Positions 10,705 to 20,349 of a stretch of DNA of 64,000 nucleotides are shown here, piece after piece (within the stretch, counting starts at the first letter, position 1; each line of letters starts with the position of its first letter). The stretch lies in assembly GCA_027924585.1 (NCBI GenBank), contig BSBM01000779.1, positions 12,675,001 through 12,739,000 on the forward strand, given 5' to 3'. The position numbers and the translations under genes are program-made. This DNA comes from Larix kaempferi. Lineage: Eukaryota; Streptophyta; Pinopsida; Pinales; Pinaceae. The notes below the pieces were generated by a model. The model worked only from the letters and a program-made list of their open reading frames with translations, did no database searches and was not told the DNA's origin.

Positions 10705-11256
10705 TTCATTTAAATCAGAGGTATAAGTACTGATAGCTGTTGTAAAATTCAGCTTTGCATTTCTGCTCAAAGCATCAACCACCTTATTTTCCTTTCCTTT
10801 TATGTGCTGAATTTCGAAATCATATTCACTTAAGAAGGCCAACCATCTTGCTTGCCTTGCATTTAAGTTAGGCTGACCTAAAAGGTATTTTAGACCCTTA
10901 TTATCAGTCATTAAAGTAAACTTTCTGCCTATTAAGTGGTGTCGCCACATCTTTAAGGCATGAATAACAGCAGCTAGTTCTAAATCATAAGTGGCATAAT
11001 TCTTTTCATGAATCTTTAGCTTCCTGGACTCATAGGCAATGACATGCCTATCCTGAGTCAGTACTCCGCCTAGACCGTCATTACAAGCATCGGTGCAAAC
11101 CACGAAATCCTTATTAGGATCCGTTATTCTTAGAATAGGCGCAGTTGTTAATAAAGTCTTCAATTTCTTAAAGCTTTCTTCACACTTTAAGTTCCAATCA
11201 AATTTCTTGCCTTTCTTTTGCAAAGAAGTGATTGGGTTGGCTATTTTTGAAAATCC
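10705..11256 (-). pseudogene. Gypsy-B RNase H (open segment)
   Basis: Begins after TAA at 11257-11259 with GFSKIANPITSLQKKGKKF and runs to TAG at 10702-10704. Key blocks: FVVCTDACNDGLGGVLTQD (catalytic Asp), YDLELAAVIHALKMWRHHL (Glu), FTLMTDNKGLKYLL (Asp) and RQARWLAFLSEYDFEI, VDALSRN. It removes template RNA during cDNA synthesis. Same frame as its neighbours. Confidence 0.92.
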
Positions 11257-11259
11257 TTA

Positions 11260-11934
11260 TATGAATCTCCGGTAATAACCGGTAATCCCCATGAAGGACC
11301 TAACATCTGTTACGTCTTTTGGTACTGGCCATTCTTCGATTGCCCAGATCTTTTCGGGATCAACTGAAATCCCTTCCTTAGTCACTACAAGACCTAAGTA
11401 CTGGATTTCATTCCTGAAGAAGTCACACTTACTGAACTTCGCAAAGAGCTGTTGCTCTCGCAGTTCTTGTAAGACTATTCGTAAATGTTCTTGATGTTCC
11501 TCTTCGCTTTTAGAATAAATTAAAATGTCATCGATGAATACGACAACAAATTTATCCAAGTATTTATGCATTATGTTATTCATTAGACACATAAAGACGG
11601 CTGGGGCATTAGTAAGCCCAAATGGCATTACGACAAATTCGTAATGTCTATACCTTGTTTTGAAAGCTGTCTTGAATATGTCTTCTTCTTTAATTCTCAC
11701 CTGATGATAACCTGATCTTAGGTCTATCTTAGAGAACACCGTAGCTCCACGTAGCTGATCAAATAGATCATCTATGCGAAGAAACGGATATCTGTTTTTA
11801 ATTGTCATCTTATTTAGTTGACGGTAATCTATGCAAAGTCGCATAGTCCCATCCTTCTTTTTAACAAAGATTACTGGTGCTCCCCAAGGGGACACACTAG
11901 GTCGAATGTATTTCTTATCTATTAATTCCTTTAA
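11260..11934 (-). pseudogene. Gypsy-B reverse transcriptase (open segment)
   Basis: Starts after TAG at 11935-11937 with [18 protein letters not shown], followed by [30 protein letters not shown] (catalytic Asp), [13 protein letters not shown] and the active-site box [10 protein letters not shown] (YxDD with Phe for Tyr, common in gypsy). The catalytic Asp residues are present. It ends at TAA 11257-11259 in [12 protein letters not shown]. Confidence 0.93.
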
Positions 11935-11937
11935 CTA

Positions 11938-12723
11938 AGATTTTAACTCATTAAGCTCCAGAATATTCATGCGATACGGAGCCTTTGAACTGGGTACAAC
12001 ACCTGGTACCAGCTCAATTGTGAAATCCAGTTCCCTCTTGGGAGGTAATCCTGGAATTTTCTCCGAAAAAACATCAGTAAATTCATTTACTACAGGAATA
12101 TCCTCAACTTTTGTCTTGCTTATTTCAGACTTAACTACCTCATTTATAATAGTTATAGCATAGGCTTTGCACCCTTTTCTGATTGCTCTTTTAAGTTGTA
12201 AAGCAGAAATCTGCCTGATTACAATTTTCCTAGGAATACCCTTAACCGTTACAGGCTATTCGTTATTATTTACACACGTAAAAGTTTTATCAAAACAGTT
12301 TAAAACTACCTTATGCTGTTCTAACCAGTCCATACCAATAAGTATGTCATACGATCCAAGTGGCAAAACATTTAATTTAACAGTAGTTTTAAAATCATTC
12401 ATATCTAGAGCACATTCCTTAACATAACAGGTCACTTTCCTTTTTGCCCCAGTGGCTAGTTGTACTTACCAAGAGTTATCAAACCTTTCAACAGTCAGAT
12501 TACACTTTTCTACTATTTGCGGTGAAATATAACTAAGACTAGCACCTGGATCTATTAAAATAGTTACAGGGGTTTTGTTAACCATACCTCCTACTTCCAC
12601 CATGGAAGTTTGATAATCAGCTTGGCAGTTCTCCAACGCTGCATTGATTCGGGGCATAGTCCTTGCAAAGTCTCCAACAGTCATTTCATCTTGTATAGTA
12701 TGAATATTGTTGTTTGGTTTCTT
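11938..12723 (-). pseudogene. Gypsy-B protease region with three stops
   Basis: The frame follows gag after a TGA at 12724-12726. The aspartic protease core reads VTILIDPGASLSYISP. The family has Ser or Thr between the Asp and Gly, so the DPG triplet here should be inactive. Further on come KVTCYVKECALDMNDF and SYDILIGMDWLEQH, the second conserved protease block. Stops at 12466-12468 (TAA), 12256-12258 (TAG) and 11935-11937 (TAG) break it. The linker to RT (FSEKIPGLPPKRELDFTIEL) is standard for gypsy. Confidence 0.88.
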
Positions 12724-13947
12724 TCAATTTGGGCAAACTGAAGCATAGTGTGGGCCATTGCACTCCCAGCACTTAACAGGTTCCTTCCGTTCGAAATTCT
12801 TAGTGAAATTTTCATGATTGTTAGAAGCCTCCTTGCTGCCCTTGAAGTTATTAGAATGATTAGAAGCACCATTTTTGCTTCCCTGGAAGTTCTTACCATT
12901 AGAATGGTTTCTGTTATTGTTATTCCTGAAATTTTTCTGGGGTACAAACTCCTTTTTCCTGAACCCAGGCTGATTACTGTTCTTTTTAGCCTTCCAGTTG
13001 GCTATTCCTTCTTTCTTTTTGTTCTGTTCAAAACAGAAATTAGCTTTTCGCATGGCTTCTTCCAAAGTTTTGGGGTTATCATATTCGATTCTGTCCTTTA
13101 TATGATATGGCAGGCAGCTGAGAAACCGCTGTACTTTAGGTTTCTCTTCAACAAAATACGGCACATATCTTAACAGACTTAAGAATTTACTGTTTAAGTC
13201 CTTCATCGTCATAAATCCTAGCTTTAACTCATAAAATTCCTTGGCCCTTTCTTCATAGTATTGTTCGGACAAAAATTTCTTTTTGAAGTACCTTTTAAAG
13301 GTACTCCAATTGACTTCTTTTTCTTTGATCCCCTTGACCCTTTTTAAGTCTTGCCACCATATATCCGCCTTTCCAGAAAGGTTATAGATGGCCATTCTTG
13401 CCTTCAGCTGATTTGAATAGTTGTATATCTGAAAATATTTTCTCATCCCGGATAACCAGGGTTCTGCCTCTTCTCCTGTTTCAGTTTCTCCATTGAAAGT
13501 TGGGGGTTTTATTTTCTTGAACTCCCCAGAAATCTCTTCATAAGGCCTGTACTTTTTCCTTCTGTTATACAACTCAGCCTCACTACTGTCACTAGTAGTG
13601 TGATAGCTTTGTTGTTCCCTTCTTCCTTCAGATGATGAACTGCTGTCCGATTTAGCTAGTTTCATCTTTTTAGACCCTTTTTGATGGCTAGCTTCTTCAG
13701 ATTCAGATCTTTTGCTTCTCCCTTCAGTCTGAAATTTTTCCATCAAAATTTGATTTAACTGCTCTTGAGTTTTCAGAATCCTTTCATTATCCTTCTTGAC
13801 TGATTCTATCTCAGTCTTTAAACCCTTTATAGTCTGCATCAGCTCTGAGGAGTGAGCAGTCACCTCCTCTGTCACAGGTTCTCTAGACATCTGTCTTGTC
13901 TCAGTGTTTGGAGATTCCTCCTCAGCATATTCTCCTAGCTTCTCCAT
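12724..13947 (-). CDS. Gypsy-B gag (407 aa)
   Basis: Open frame from ATG at 13947 to TGA at 12724-12726. It has a charged N-terminal third with a coiled-coil-like stretch (LKTEIESVKKDNERILKTQE), then the retrotransposon gag (capsid) domain with EPWLSGMRKYFQ, ARMAIYNLSGKADIWWQDL and FKRYFKKKFLSEQYYEERA, then a basic Asn-rich part and a zinc knuckle CWECNGPHYASVC (CX2CX3HX4C, the form usual in this group). It would form the particle shell and bind element RNA. The TGA falls just after the knuckle; pol follows in the same frame, so the ancestral element probably had one gag-pol frame. Confidence 0.9.
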   Translation of the reverse strand: MEKLGEYAEEESPNTETRQMSREPVTEEVTAHSSELMQTIKGLKTEIESVKKDNERILKTQEQLNQILMEKFQTEGRSKRSESEEASHQKGSKKMKLAKSDSSSSSEGRREQQSYHTTSDSSEAELYNRRKKYRPYEEISGEFKKIKPPTFNGETETGEEAEPWLSGMRKYFQIYNYSNQLKARMAIYNLSGKADIWWQDLKRVKGIKEKEVNWSTFKRYFKKKFLSEQYYEERAKEFYELKLGFMTMKDLNSKFLSLLRYVPYFVEEKPKVQRFLSCLPYHIKDRIEYDNPKTLEEAMRKANFCFEQNKKKEGIANWKAKKNSNQPGFRKKEFVPQKNFRNNNNRNHSNGKNFQGSKNGASNHSNNFKGSKEASNNHENFTKNFERKEPVKCWECNGPHYASVCPN

Positions 13948-14014
13948 ACCTGCCTGTTAGTTTCAGAAAATCTGCTCTTTTACATGAAACAAAAATACAA
14001 GTTAGTACATTATA

Positions 14015-14019
14015 TATAT
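14015..14019 (+). other. Target-site duplication TATAT of Copia-B (left); partner at 20245-20249
   Basis: TATAT precedes 14020 and follows 20244. Because the surroundings are TA repeats the match is weaker evidence than usual, but LTR boundaries, polypurine tract and primer site all agree with it. Confidence 0.75.
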
Positions 14020-14477
14020 TGTTCGGGTACACAGGGTACTACCAAAGGACCGAACACCAAGAGCAACCACTTCACACAAACAGATCATAGATCAACACAC
14101 CGATGTTTTGACGTGTTTTAAACCCTCTTGAGGGAAACACTCCACGGACCCGGCCAAATAGATTCTACGAGACAATTTATTATGCAAAGAAAGAAAGTTA
14201 CAAATGAGCTTCTCATAATCGATCAACTAAACAATGACCCTCCATGCTCTTTAAATAGAGATCATGGACCAATCGGGTGTTAAGCCATGGATCAAGGTTA
14301 GGTTTGATCTAAGAGAAGTTGAGCCGTCGTATCACTCTATGTCGGAAACATATCGTGACCGTCGGATTAAGTATTTACAAATGCATACTAATGCATACTA
14401 AAGAAACACACTATCCCTAACGGATATATTACACAAGCTGATCTTAACTAACTCCTAAGTGTCTAAATATCCTAACA
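14020..14477 (-). repeat. Copia-B 3' LTR (458 bp)
   Basis: On the minus strand it runs from TGTTAGGATATTT to CCCGAACA. Same length as the partner at 19787-20244. Confidence 0.93.
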
Positions 14478-14487
14478 TCCCCCCTTA
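14478..14487 (-). other. Copia-B polypurine tract
   Basis: Minus strand AAGGGGGGA directly abuts the TGTTAGG start of the 3' LTR. Confidence 0.85.
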
Positions 14488-14559
14488 AGAACAACTTGGG
14501 ATAGGATTGAAGGATTTACAAAAGTGACACTATTAGGAGAAGGAAGGAGGCATTAGAGC

Positions 14560-16272
14560 CTATCCCCCCTTAATGACAAGTTCCTGAACTCCTAACATAG
14601 ATCGAAGTTTAGAAAACTTCGCTTCTGTAAGAGACTTGGTGAAGATGTCTGCAACTTGATCATCTGTAGGGCAAAAGAGCACTTCAAGAACACGATCATG
14701 AACAAGATTTCTGATGAAGTGCATATGTAGCTCAATGTGTTTGCTGCGTTGATGTAGAACTGGATCTTTGGCAAGCTTGATGGCACTTTGATTGTCGCAC
14801 CAAAGTGGAGTAGGCTGCTGCTGCTCGAATCCAAACTCTGAAAGGATCTGTCGAAGCCATAAAGCTTCCTGACTGGCATTAACTGCTGCTCGATATTCTG
14901 CCTCTGCTGAAGAAAGAGCAAGAGCTTGTTGTTTCTTACAAGCCCAAGTAATAGGTCCAGATCCCAGACTGAAAACATAACCTGCAGTAGACTTTCGATC
15001 ATCAGGATCGCCGGCCCAATCTGAATCAGTGAAACCAACCAACAAAGGTTTCCCCCCTGTACTGTAATGAATCCCAAACTGAACTGTACCTCGAATATAT
15101 CGAAGTATTCTTTTAGCTGCTTTCCAGTGACTTTCATGAGGTGTCTGCATATAACGGGCAACTCGACCAACGGCAAAGGAAAGGTCAGGATGGGAATGAG
15201 TCAAGTATAAAAGACTACCAACAAGCTGACGATACAAGGTGGCATCTACTTCAGGTGAAGTACAAGTGGCAGAAAGTTTGACTCCGGACTGGAAGGGAGA
15301 AGGGGCTGGTGTACAATCTTCCATGTGAAAGCGACGAAGAAGGTCACAAGCATACTTAGACTGAGAAAGAAAGATTCCTTCTTTGGTTTGCAGAACTTGG
15401 AGGCCAAGAAAATAATGCAAATGTCCTAAGTCTGACATTTCAAAGGTTTGTTTAAGACTGGATTTCACATGGGTTATAAGATTAGGGTCACTACCAGTAA
15501 GAATAAGGTCATCAACATATAGAACAAGTATGATGAGATGGTTTCCTACTTTCTTGGTATAGACATTGGGGTCAGAATGGCATCTAGAAAAACCAGTGTC
15601 AAGGAGAAAGTTATCCATTTTGGCATACCAAGCTCTAGGAGTTTGCTTAAGGCCATATAAGGATTTCTTAAGGCGGCAAACAAGGCTAGAGTTATTCTGA
15701 ACATAGCCAGGAGGTTGTTCCATGTAAATTTCCTCCTGTAAATCACCATGTAAGAAGGCAGACTTGACATCCATTTGATGGACTTCCCAATTGTGTAAGG
15801 CTGCAAGGGAAAGAACAAGGCGGATGGAGTTCATTTTGGCGACGGGAGCAAAGGTTTCATTGTAGTCAATCCCTTCAACTTGGGAAAAACCTTTGGCAAC
15901 TAACCTTGCCTTAAGTCTTTCAACCCTTCCATCTGATGCATACTTAGTTCTGTAGACCCATTTACATCTGACAAGTTTTCTTCCTTTTGGAAGAGGTACA
16001 AGATCCCAAGTATCGTTCGCCATTAAGGAACGATATTCTTCATCCATGGCTGCATCCCAATCTGGATTCCCTGAAGCTTCTGCAAAAGTTTCTGGATCAT
16101 GATTCTCGGAAACTTGAGCCAAAAGAGAAGAGGCTCGCTGAAACTGAGAACGTGTTCGACGTTGATCTCTAGGATCGCCGGCAAGATCACCAGCTGCTTC
16201 ACATGTTGAACGGACCCATCGAGGAAGCACTTGTGCTGGTGCAACTGGAGGAACATGAGCAGGCGGAGGTGG
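14560..16272 (-). CDS. Copia-B reverse transcriptase and RNase H (open, over 550 codons)
   Basis: Long open frame ending at TAA 14560. RT shows WDAAMDEEYRSLMANDTWDL, KARLVAKGFSQVEGIDY, DVKSAFLHGDLQEEIYM and the catalytic YVDDLILTGSD. RNase H follows: GFTDSDWAGDPDDRKSTAG, ALSSAEAEYRA, LWCDNQSAIKLA, KHIELHMHFIRN and DQVADIFTKSL. All catalytic carboxylates are present. It begins in a frame different from the integrase; the break lies near 16270-16276, in the proline-rich hinge. Apart from that join, RT-RNase H looks well preserved. Confidence 0.93.
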   Translation of the reverse strand, partial: PPPPAHVPPVAPAQVLPRWVRSTCEAAGDLAGDPRDQRRTRSQFQRASSLLAQVSENHDPETFAEASGNPDWDAAMDEEYRSLMANDTWDLVPLPKGRKLVRCKWVYRTKYASDGRVERLKARLVAKGFSQVEGIDYNETFAPVAKMNSIRLVLSLAALHNWEVHQMDVKSAFLHGDLQEEIYMEQPPGYVQNNSSLVCRLKKSLYGLKQTPRAWYAKMDNFLLDTGFSRCHSDPNVYTKKVGNHLIILVLYVDDLILTGSDPNLITHVKSSLKQTFEMSDLGHLHYFLGLQVLQTKEGIFLSQSKYACDLLRRFHMEDCTPAPSPFQSGVKLSATCTSPEVDATLYRQLVGSLLYLTHSHPDLSFAVGRVARYMQTPHESHWKAAKRILRYIRGTVQFGIHYSTGGKPLLVGFTDSDWAGDPDDRKSTAGYVFSLGSGPITWACKKQQALALSSAEAEYRAAVNASQEALWLRQILSEFGFEQQQPTPLWCDNQSAIKLAKDPVLHQRSKHIELHMHFIRNLVHDRVLEVLFCPTDDQVADIFTKSLTEAKFSKLRSMLGVQELVIKGG

Positions 16273-17111
16273 ATATCATCCTCACTGTCATCATCAGAAA
16301 CTGAAGTTGGAAACCTGTCAAGGAAGTTGGAAGAAGAAGAAGAAGGCACAAACGCCGAATCAGGCTCGTAGGCCAAAGATGGCACACTCGCCGAGTTAGG
16401 CTCGCAGGCCAAGATATTTTCATCAAATTTAACATCTCTTCTAATGATTATAGCATGAGAATGTGGTTGAAGAAGTCTATAACCTTTTACATCTTCAGAA
16501 TATCCAACAAATATGCACTTTTCACTTTTAGGTTGCAATGCTTTCCGTTTTTCATCCGGAATGTGAGCCCATGCTTCACTACCAAACACACGAAAGTGAC
16601 TTACATCAGGTTTAATTTTACTCCATGCTTCTTCCGGTGTTATACCTTGTAATGATTTTGTGGGGGTGCGATTAACTATGTAATTTGCACAATTTATGGC
16701 TTCAGCCCAAAATTGAAGACTTAGTCCCTTAGATTGGATCATACAATTAACCATTTCTTTTAAAGTGCGGTTCTTCCGCTCAGCTACACCATTTTGTTGT
16801 GGTGTATATGGAACAGTGTGCTGTTGTTGGATGCCTTGTTCAGTGCAGAAAGTAGTGAACTGTTTGTTAACATATTCTCCTCCATTGTCAGATCTTAACT
16901 TAATAATTTGATGACCATATTGTTTTTCAACAAGGGCCTTGTAGGCCAAGAACATGTTAAATACTTCGCTCTTAAGTTTTAGGAAATAAACTCAAGTGCG
17001 TCTGGTGTAATCATCAATGAAAGTTAAGAAATACTTGAAACCAGAAAAGGAAGCAGATGGAAGAGGTCCACACAAGTCACTATGCAAAAGCTCCAAGGGT
17101 ACCGAGGCGTG
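16273..17111 (-). pseudogene. Copia-B integrase (one internal stop)
   Basis: Reads on in frame from the gag-protease frame after TAG at 17112-17114: LELLHSDLCGPLPSA (Asp 1), FLTFIDDYTRRT then TGA at 16992-16994 (a Trp position in the family), IIKLRSDNGGEYVN (Asp 2) and YTPQQNGVAERKNRTLKEM (Glu). The C-terminal part has FRVFGSEAWAHIPDEKR and KCIFVGYSEDVKGYRL. It ends in a Ser/Asp-rich hinge (SVSDDDSEDD) where the frame breaks. Confidence 0.9.
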
Positions 17112-18638
17112 CTAAGAGGCACGTTTGTCAAAACTGTCCCGATGATGTTTTCCAAGTACACAACCGGAACAAACACCATCTCTGCAAGATACCATCGGAA
17201 GACCTGTCACCATATTTTCTTTACATAGTTGTTGCAATGAGCGATAATTTAAGTGACCAAATCGCTCATGCCAAAGTTTGCTCAAGTTATCACTATGAGC
17301 AACAAAAACTGAAGGGAAAGGTGATGACCCAAAGTTGTTAAACTTGTACAACCTGGTAAGATCATCAACAATTTCGGTAGCTAGAACCTGTTGAGGATCT
17401 TTAAAATCCTTGATTACAACTTGGTGAGGTGTAAAGGTCACAGTTTTACCTTCACCAGAATGAGTGATCTGATAGACTGATAACAAATTGCAGGAAATTC
17501 TTGGAACACATAGTACATCACTAAAATGACCATTATCTACTGGAACTGTTCCAGCTCCTACAACACTTAGAGATCTATCATCACCAACAAATATTTGTTT
17601 GGTGTTACATTCATGCATAGTAGAAAAGATGGCTTGATCCTTAGCCATATGATAAAATGCTCCAGAATCAATGAGCCATTCATTTGAAGTAGAAGAAGAA
17701 GATGCATTATAAGAATAACCAGAAGCACAAAGTGCATGTCCATGAGAGGTAGATTCTGATGGCGAATCTAGGCTGATGTGGTGCTTCTTCATTGCTGCTT
17801 CCAAGGCTGCCATCTTCTTGAAACACTTTGATTCATCATGATTATCTTTCCCGCAATAGTTGCAATGCCGCTCAGTCTTCTTGCCTTTTGGCTTGGATCC
17901 TTTGTCATTTTTTAAAGAAGGAGCTGACTGAGAGGGTTTGGGACCCTTGTTTGACTTATTATTGCGAAAATTTTGTTTCTTAGGAGGCTTGGACTTTTCT
18001 TTCTGTTGGGACAATAAGGCTTTCCCAGATGTATCTGCATTGTTGATTATTCCAAGGTGAATGAGTTTATCTTGTTCTCTAATCAAGGAATCACAAAAGG
18101 ATTCAAGACTAGGCTCTTGATAGCTAGCTGCATTCAAGGATGCTTTCATGGAGTAAAATGTAGATACAAAAACAGAATATGTAGGTCCAAGTTTGGAAAG
18201 AATATGATAAATGCACTGTTTGTCTTCCCTCTCAATCTTACATTCTGCACAGAAAAGCTTGAGAGTTTTGTACTTAGATAAATAATCTTGAATGCATGAA
18301 AAGTCACTTGGATTTAAAGAAATCAACTCATTTTCGAGTTGGTGACCTCGAATTTCATTGTGTTTACCAAACACAGTTTCCAACTTGTCCCAAGCAGTAT
18401 TAGGTTCATCAATTCCAGATATGTGGAATCGCAAATCAGTAGAGATTGACATCCCAATCAATCCACGAGCTTCATCACATCTATTTGCCCATTTTATTTT
18501 CTTATCATCATCAGTGGGTTTTTTTTCTTTCCCTGTGGTAATTCTGAAAAGTCCCCTACTTCGTAGAACATCCTCCATACGAGATTTCCATGAGAAATAG
18601 TTAGAACTGTTAAGTAGAATATCACAATGGGCGGCCAT
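17112..18638 (-). CDS. Copia-B gag, protease and GAG-pre-integrase (508 aa)
   Basis: ATG at 18638. The N-terminal part is copia gag (NSSNYFSWKSRMEDVL, AWDKLETVFGKHNEIRGHQLE, LEKELISL-like block). There is a Lys-rich linker, then the zinc knuckle CNYCGKDNHDESKC (CX2CX4HX4C). Protease: EWLIDSGAFYHMAKD with the catalytic DSG intact, and VLCVPRISCNLLSVYQ. GAG-pre-integrase: LWHERFGHLNYRSLQQL and CSGCVLGKHHRDSF. It stops at TAG 17112-17114 just before integrase. Related gag sequence is seen in Copia-C at 51.1 kb. Confidence 0.92.
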   Translation of the reverse strand: MAAHCDILLNSSNYFSWKSRMEDVLRSRGLFRITTGKEKKPTDDDKKIKWANRCDEARGLIGMSISTDLRFHISGIDEPNTAWDKLETVFGKHNEIRGHQLENELISLNPSDFSCIQDYLSKYKTLKLFCAECKIEREDKQCIYHILSKLGPTYSVFVSTFYSMKASLNAASYQEPSLESFCDSLIREQDKLIHLGIINNADTSGKALLSQQKEKSKPPKKQNFRNNKSNKGPKPSQSAPSLKNDKGSKPKGKKTERHCNYCGKDNHDESKCFKKMAALEAAMKKHHISLDSPSESTSHGHALCASGYSYNASSSSTSNEWLIDSGAFYHMAKDQAIFSTMHECNTKQIFVGDDRSLSVVGAGTVPVDNGHFSDVLCVPRISCNLLSVYQITHSGEGKTVTFTPHQVVIKDFKDPQQVLATEIVDDLTRLYKFNNFGSSPFPSVFVAHSDNLSKLWHERFGHLNYRSLQQLCKENMVTGLPMVSCRDGVCSGCVLGKHHRDSFDKRAS

Positions 18639-19774
18639 ATTTGTAAAGTAATGGATGTAAAAGTAGAAACCAATAGTCTGGATGTGAAGAGCTCGAAAAA
18701 ATAGGCGGTTTTAAAAAAAACGGCACTGAAAACTGACTCTGTATGATGAAGTTATGCTTGAACAAAGAAACTGTTGAAGACGTCCCCAATAGTGACGTGG
18801 CAGCTAGAGAATGTCCAGCAAAAAAGGAACCCCCCTCTTCCCAAGATGAACCTTTTGACAATCACTTTAAAAAAGTTGCTTTAAGTGAATCACTTTTGTA
18901 AAATAAGTGATTTCACTTTTACAATGATATTACTTTTTAAATAGTGCAACAATAAATAAAAAACTTAAGTGACTCACTTGTATTTTTATTTTTATTATTT
19001 AAGTGAGATGCACTTTTACAATAAAGTAACTTCAAAATATAAATTGCATGCACTTTTCCTTTTAAAAGTAACTTCCTAAGACTTGAACTCAAGACCTATT
19101 AAGGAATAAAGCAACTTTGAACCAAGTGAGCTAGATTAAAAGGTATGTAAAATATGGGAATGAGGAAGGGTTTTTTTTTTTTTTTTTAACTCTTCTTGCT
19201 CGGTTTGCGTGCTTGCCCTTTTTCCTGCAAAACAGACCACAAAACGAAACAAAAAAAACTTTTCCACACTTGTGGAGTTAGATCTTGTTAGCTTGCCCGG
19301 AAAGTCTACGTTTTCTCTCTGTTTCTGATTTGCCGAGATCGCGCAAAGGTGCATGGCAAAGAGCATACGCAGCCGAGAAAAACCCTTTCCCTTTCTGTTT
19401 CTGATTTGTCGAGATCGCTCAAGGTGCACGGCAAAGAGCATACGCAGACGAGAAAGCAACAATCCGAACCCAAAAAAAATCTAACAGTAAAAAAAATGAA
19501 ATATGAGATTTTTTCTTATTAAAAAACGAAATAAAAAAAATGCGTCACTGTAACATTATACCTTCAGATCTGATGAAATACGCGTTTCTGGAGCAATCGG
19601 GAACCGTTTTCGATCAAACGAAAACTATTTCCCAATGGAAACGACGCTCCGGACGCAATGGAACACCTCCCACAGCCCAGAAATGCACAGAAATACCAGA
19701 ACTAGAAACCCTTTCGAGTTTCGGCAACAACAGTTCAAGATCTAGATCATAACCGGAAGCGGCACTTCATAAAA
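18639..19774 (-). other. Copia-B 5' untranslated leader
   Basis: About 1.1 kb between gag and the primer-binding site. AT-rich part at 18850-19080 with recurring aagtgattcactt-like words. It includes a T-run at 19170-19187 and the direct repeat at 19319-19455. No open frame of note. Confidence 0.8.
19319..19455 (-). repeat. Direct duplication in Copia-B leader (about 61-bp unit, 2 copies)
   Basis: Copies at 19319-19380 and 19395-19455 begin ctgtttctgatttg and end gacgagaaa or gccgagaaa, with a handful of differences and a 14-base spacer. Confidence 0.85.
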
Positions 19775-19786
19775 GCTCTGATACCA
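19775..19786 (-). other. Copia-B primer-binding site (tRNA-iMet)
   Basis: Minus strand TGGTATCAGAGC, a perfect 12-base match to the usual complement of plant initiator tRNA-Met 3' end, directly after the 5' LTR. Confidence 0.93.
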
Positions 19787-20244
19787 TGTTCGGGTACACA
19801 GGGTACTACCAAAGGACCGAACACCAAGAGAAACCACTTCACACAAACAGATCACAGATCAACACACCGATGTTTTGACGATCTTTAAACCCTCTTGAGA
19901 GAAACACTCCACGGCCCCGACCAAATAGCTTCTACGGGACAATTTATTATGCAAAGAAAGAAAGTTACAAATGAGCTTCTCATAATCGATCAACTAAACA
20001 ATGACCCTCCATGCTCTTTAAATAGAGATCATGGACCAATCGGGTGTTAAGCCACGGATCAAGGTTAGGTTTGATCTAAGAGAAGTTGAGCCGTCGGATC
20101 ACTCTATGTCGGAAACATATCGTGACCGTCGGATTAAGTATTTACAAATGCATACTAATGCATACTAAAGAAACACACTATCCCTAACGGATATATTACA
20201 CAAGTTGATCTTAACTAACTCCTAAGTGTCTAAATATCCTAACA
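19787..20244 (-). repeat. Copia-B 5' LTR (458 bp)
   Basis: Partner of 14020-14477. Ends at the primer site on one side and at the TATAT target copy on the other. Confidence 0.93.
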
Positions 20245-20328
20245 TATATATATATATATACATACCTTTTTCTTTTTATTTTTACCGTCCTACGAAAACT
20301 AGTTGGGCCACATCAAGGCCTAGTATTT

Positions 20329-20347
20329 GAACCATGCTTTGATACCA
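20329..20347 (-). other. Gypsy-B primer-binding site
   Basis: Minus strand TGGTATCAAAGCATGGTTC, two bases from the 5' LTR end. It differs from the initiator tRNA-Met complement TGGTATCAGAGC at one position. Its extension beyond 12 bases is typical of gypsy. Confidence 0.88.
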
Positions 20348-20349
20348 CA

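Larger units (their letters stand above)
14020..20244 (-). mobile_element. Copia-B: complete Ty1/copia element nested in Gypsy-B leader
   Basis: Two direct LTRs of 458 bp, an exact primer-binding site, a polypurine tract and gag-protease-integrase-RT-RNase H order on the minus strand. It lies between the Gypsy-B 5' LTR and Gypsy-B gag, so it is younger than Gypsy-B. By eye the LTRs differ at about a dozen positions (roughly 3%). Pol has two in-frame stops and one frame break, so it is not autonomous. Confidence 0.95.

Noticed and set aside
12748-13173. 141-codon + strand frame opposite Gypsy-B gag
   Set aside because: Shadow of the gag frame on the other strand.
14011-14019. TA run beside Copia-B as a microsatellite feature of its own
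   Set aside because: It is the target site of Copia-B; the same run continues at 20245-20257 on the other side.
14592-15176. 194-codon minus-strand frame within Copia-B RT/RNase H
   Set aside because: Out-of-frame shadow of the RNase H gene; the in-frame reading has all family motifs.
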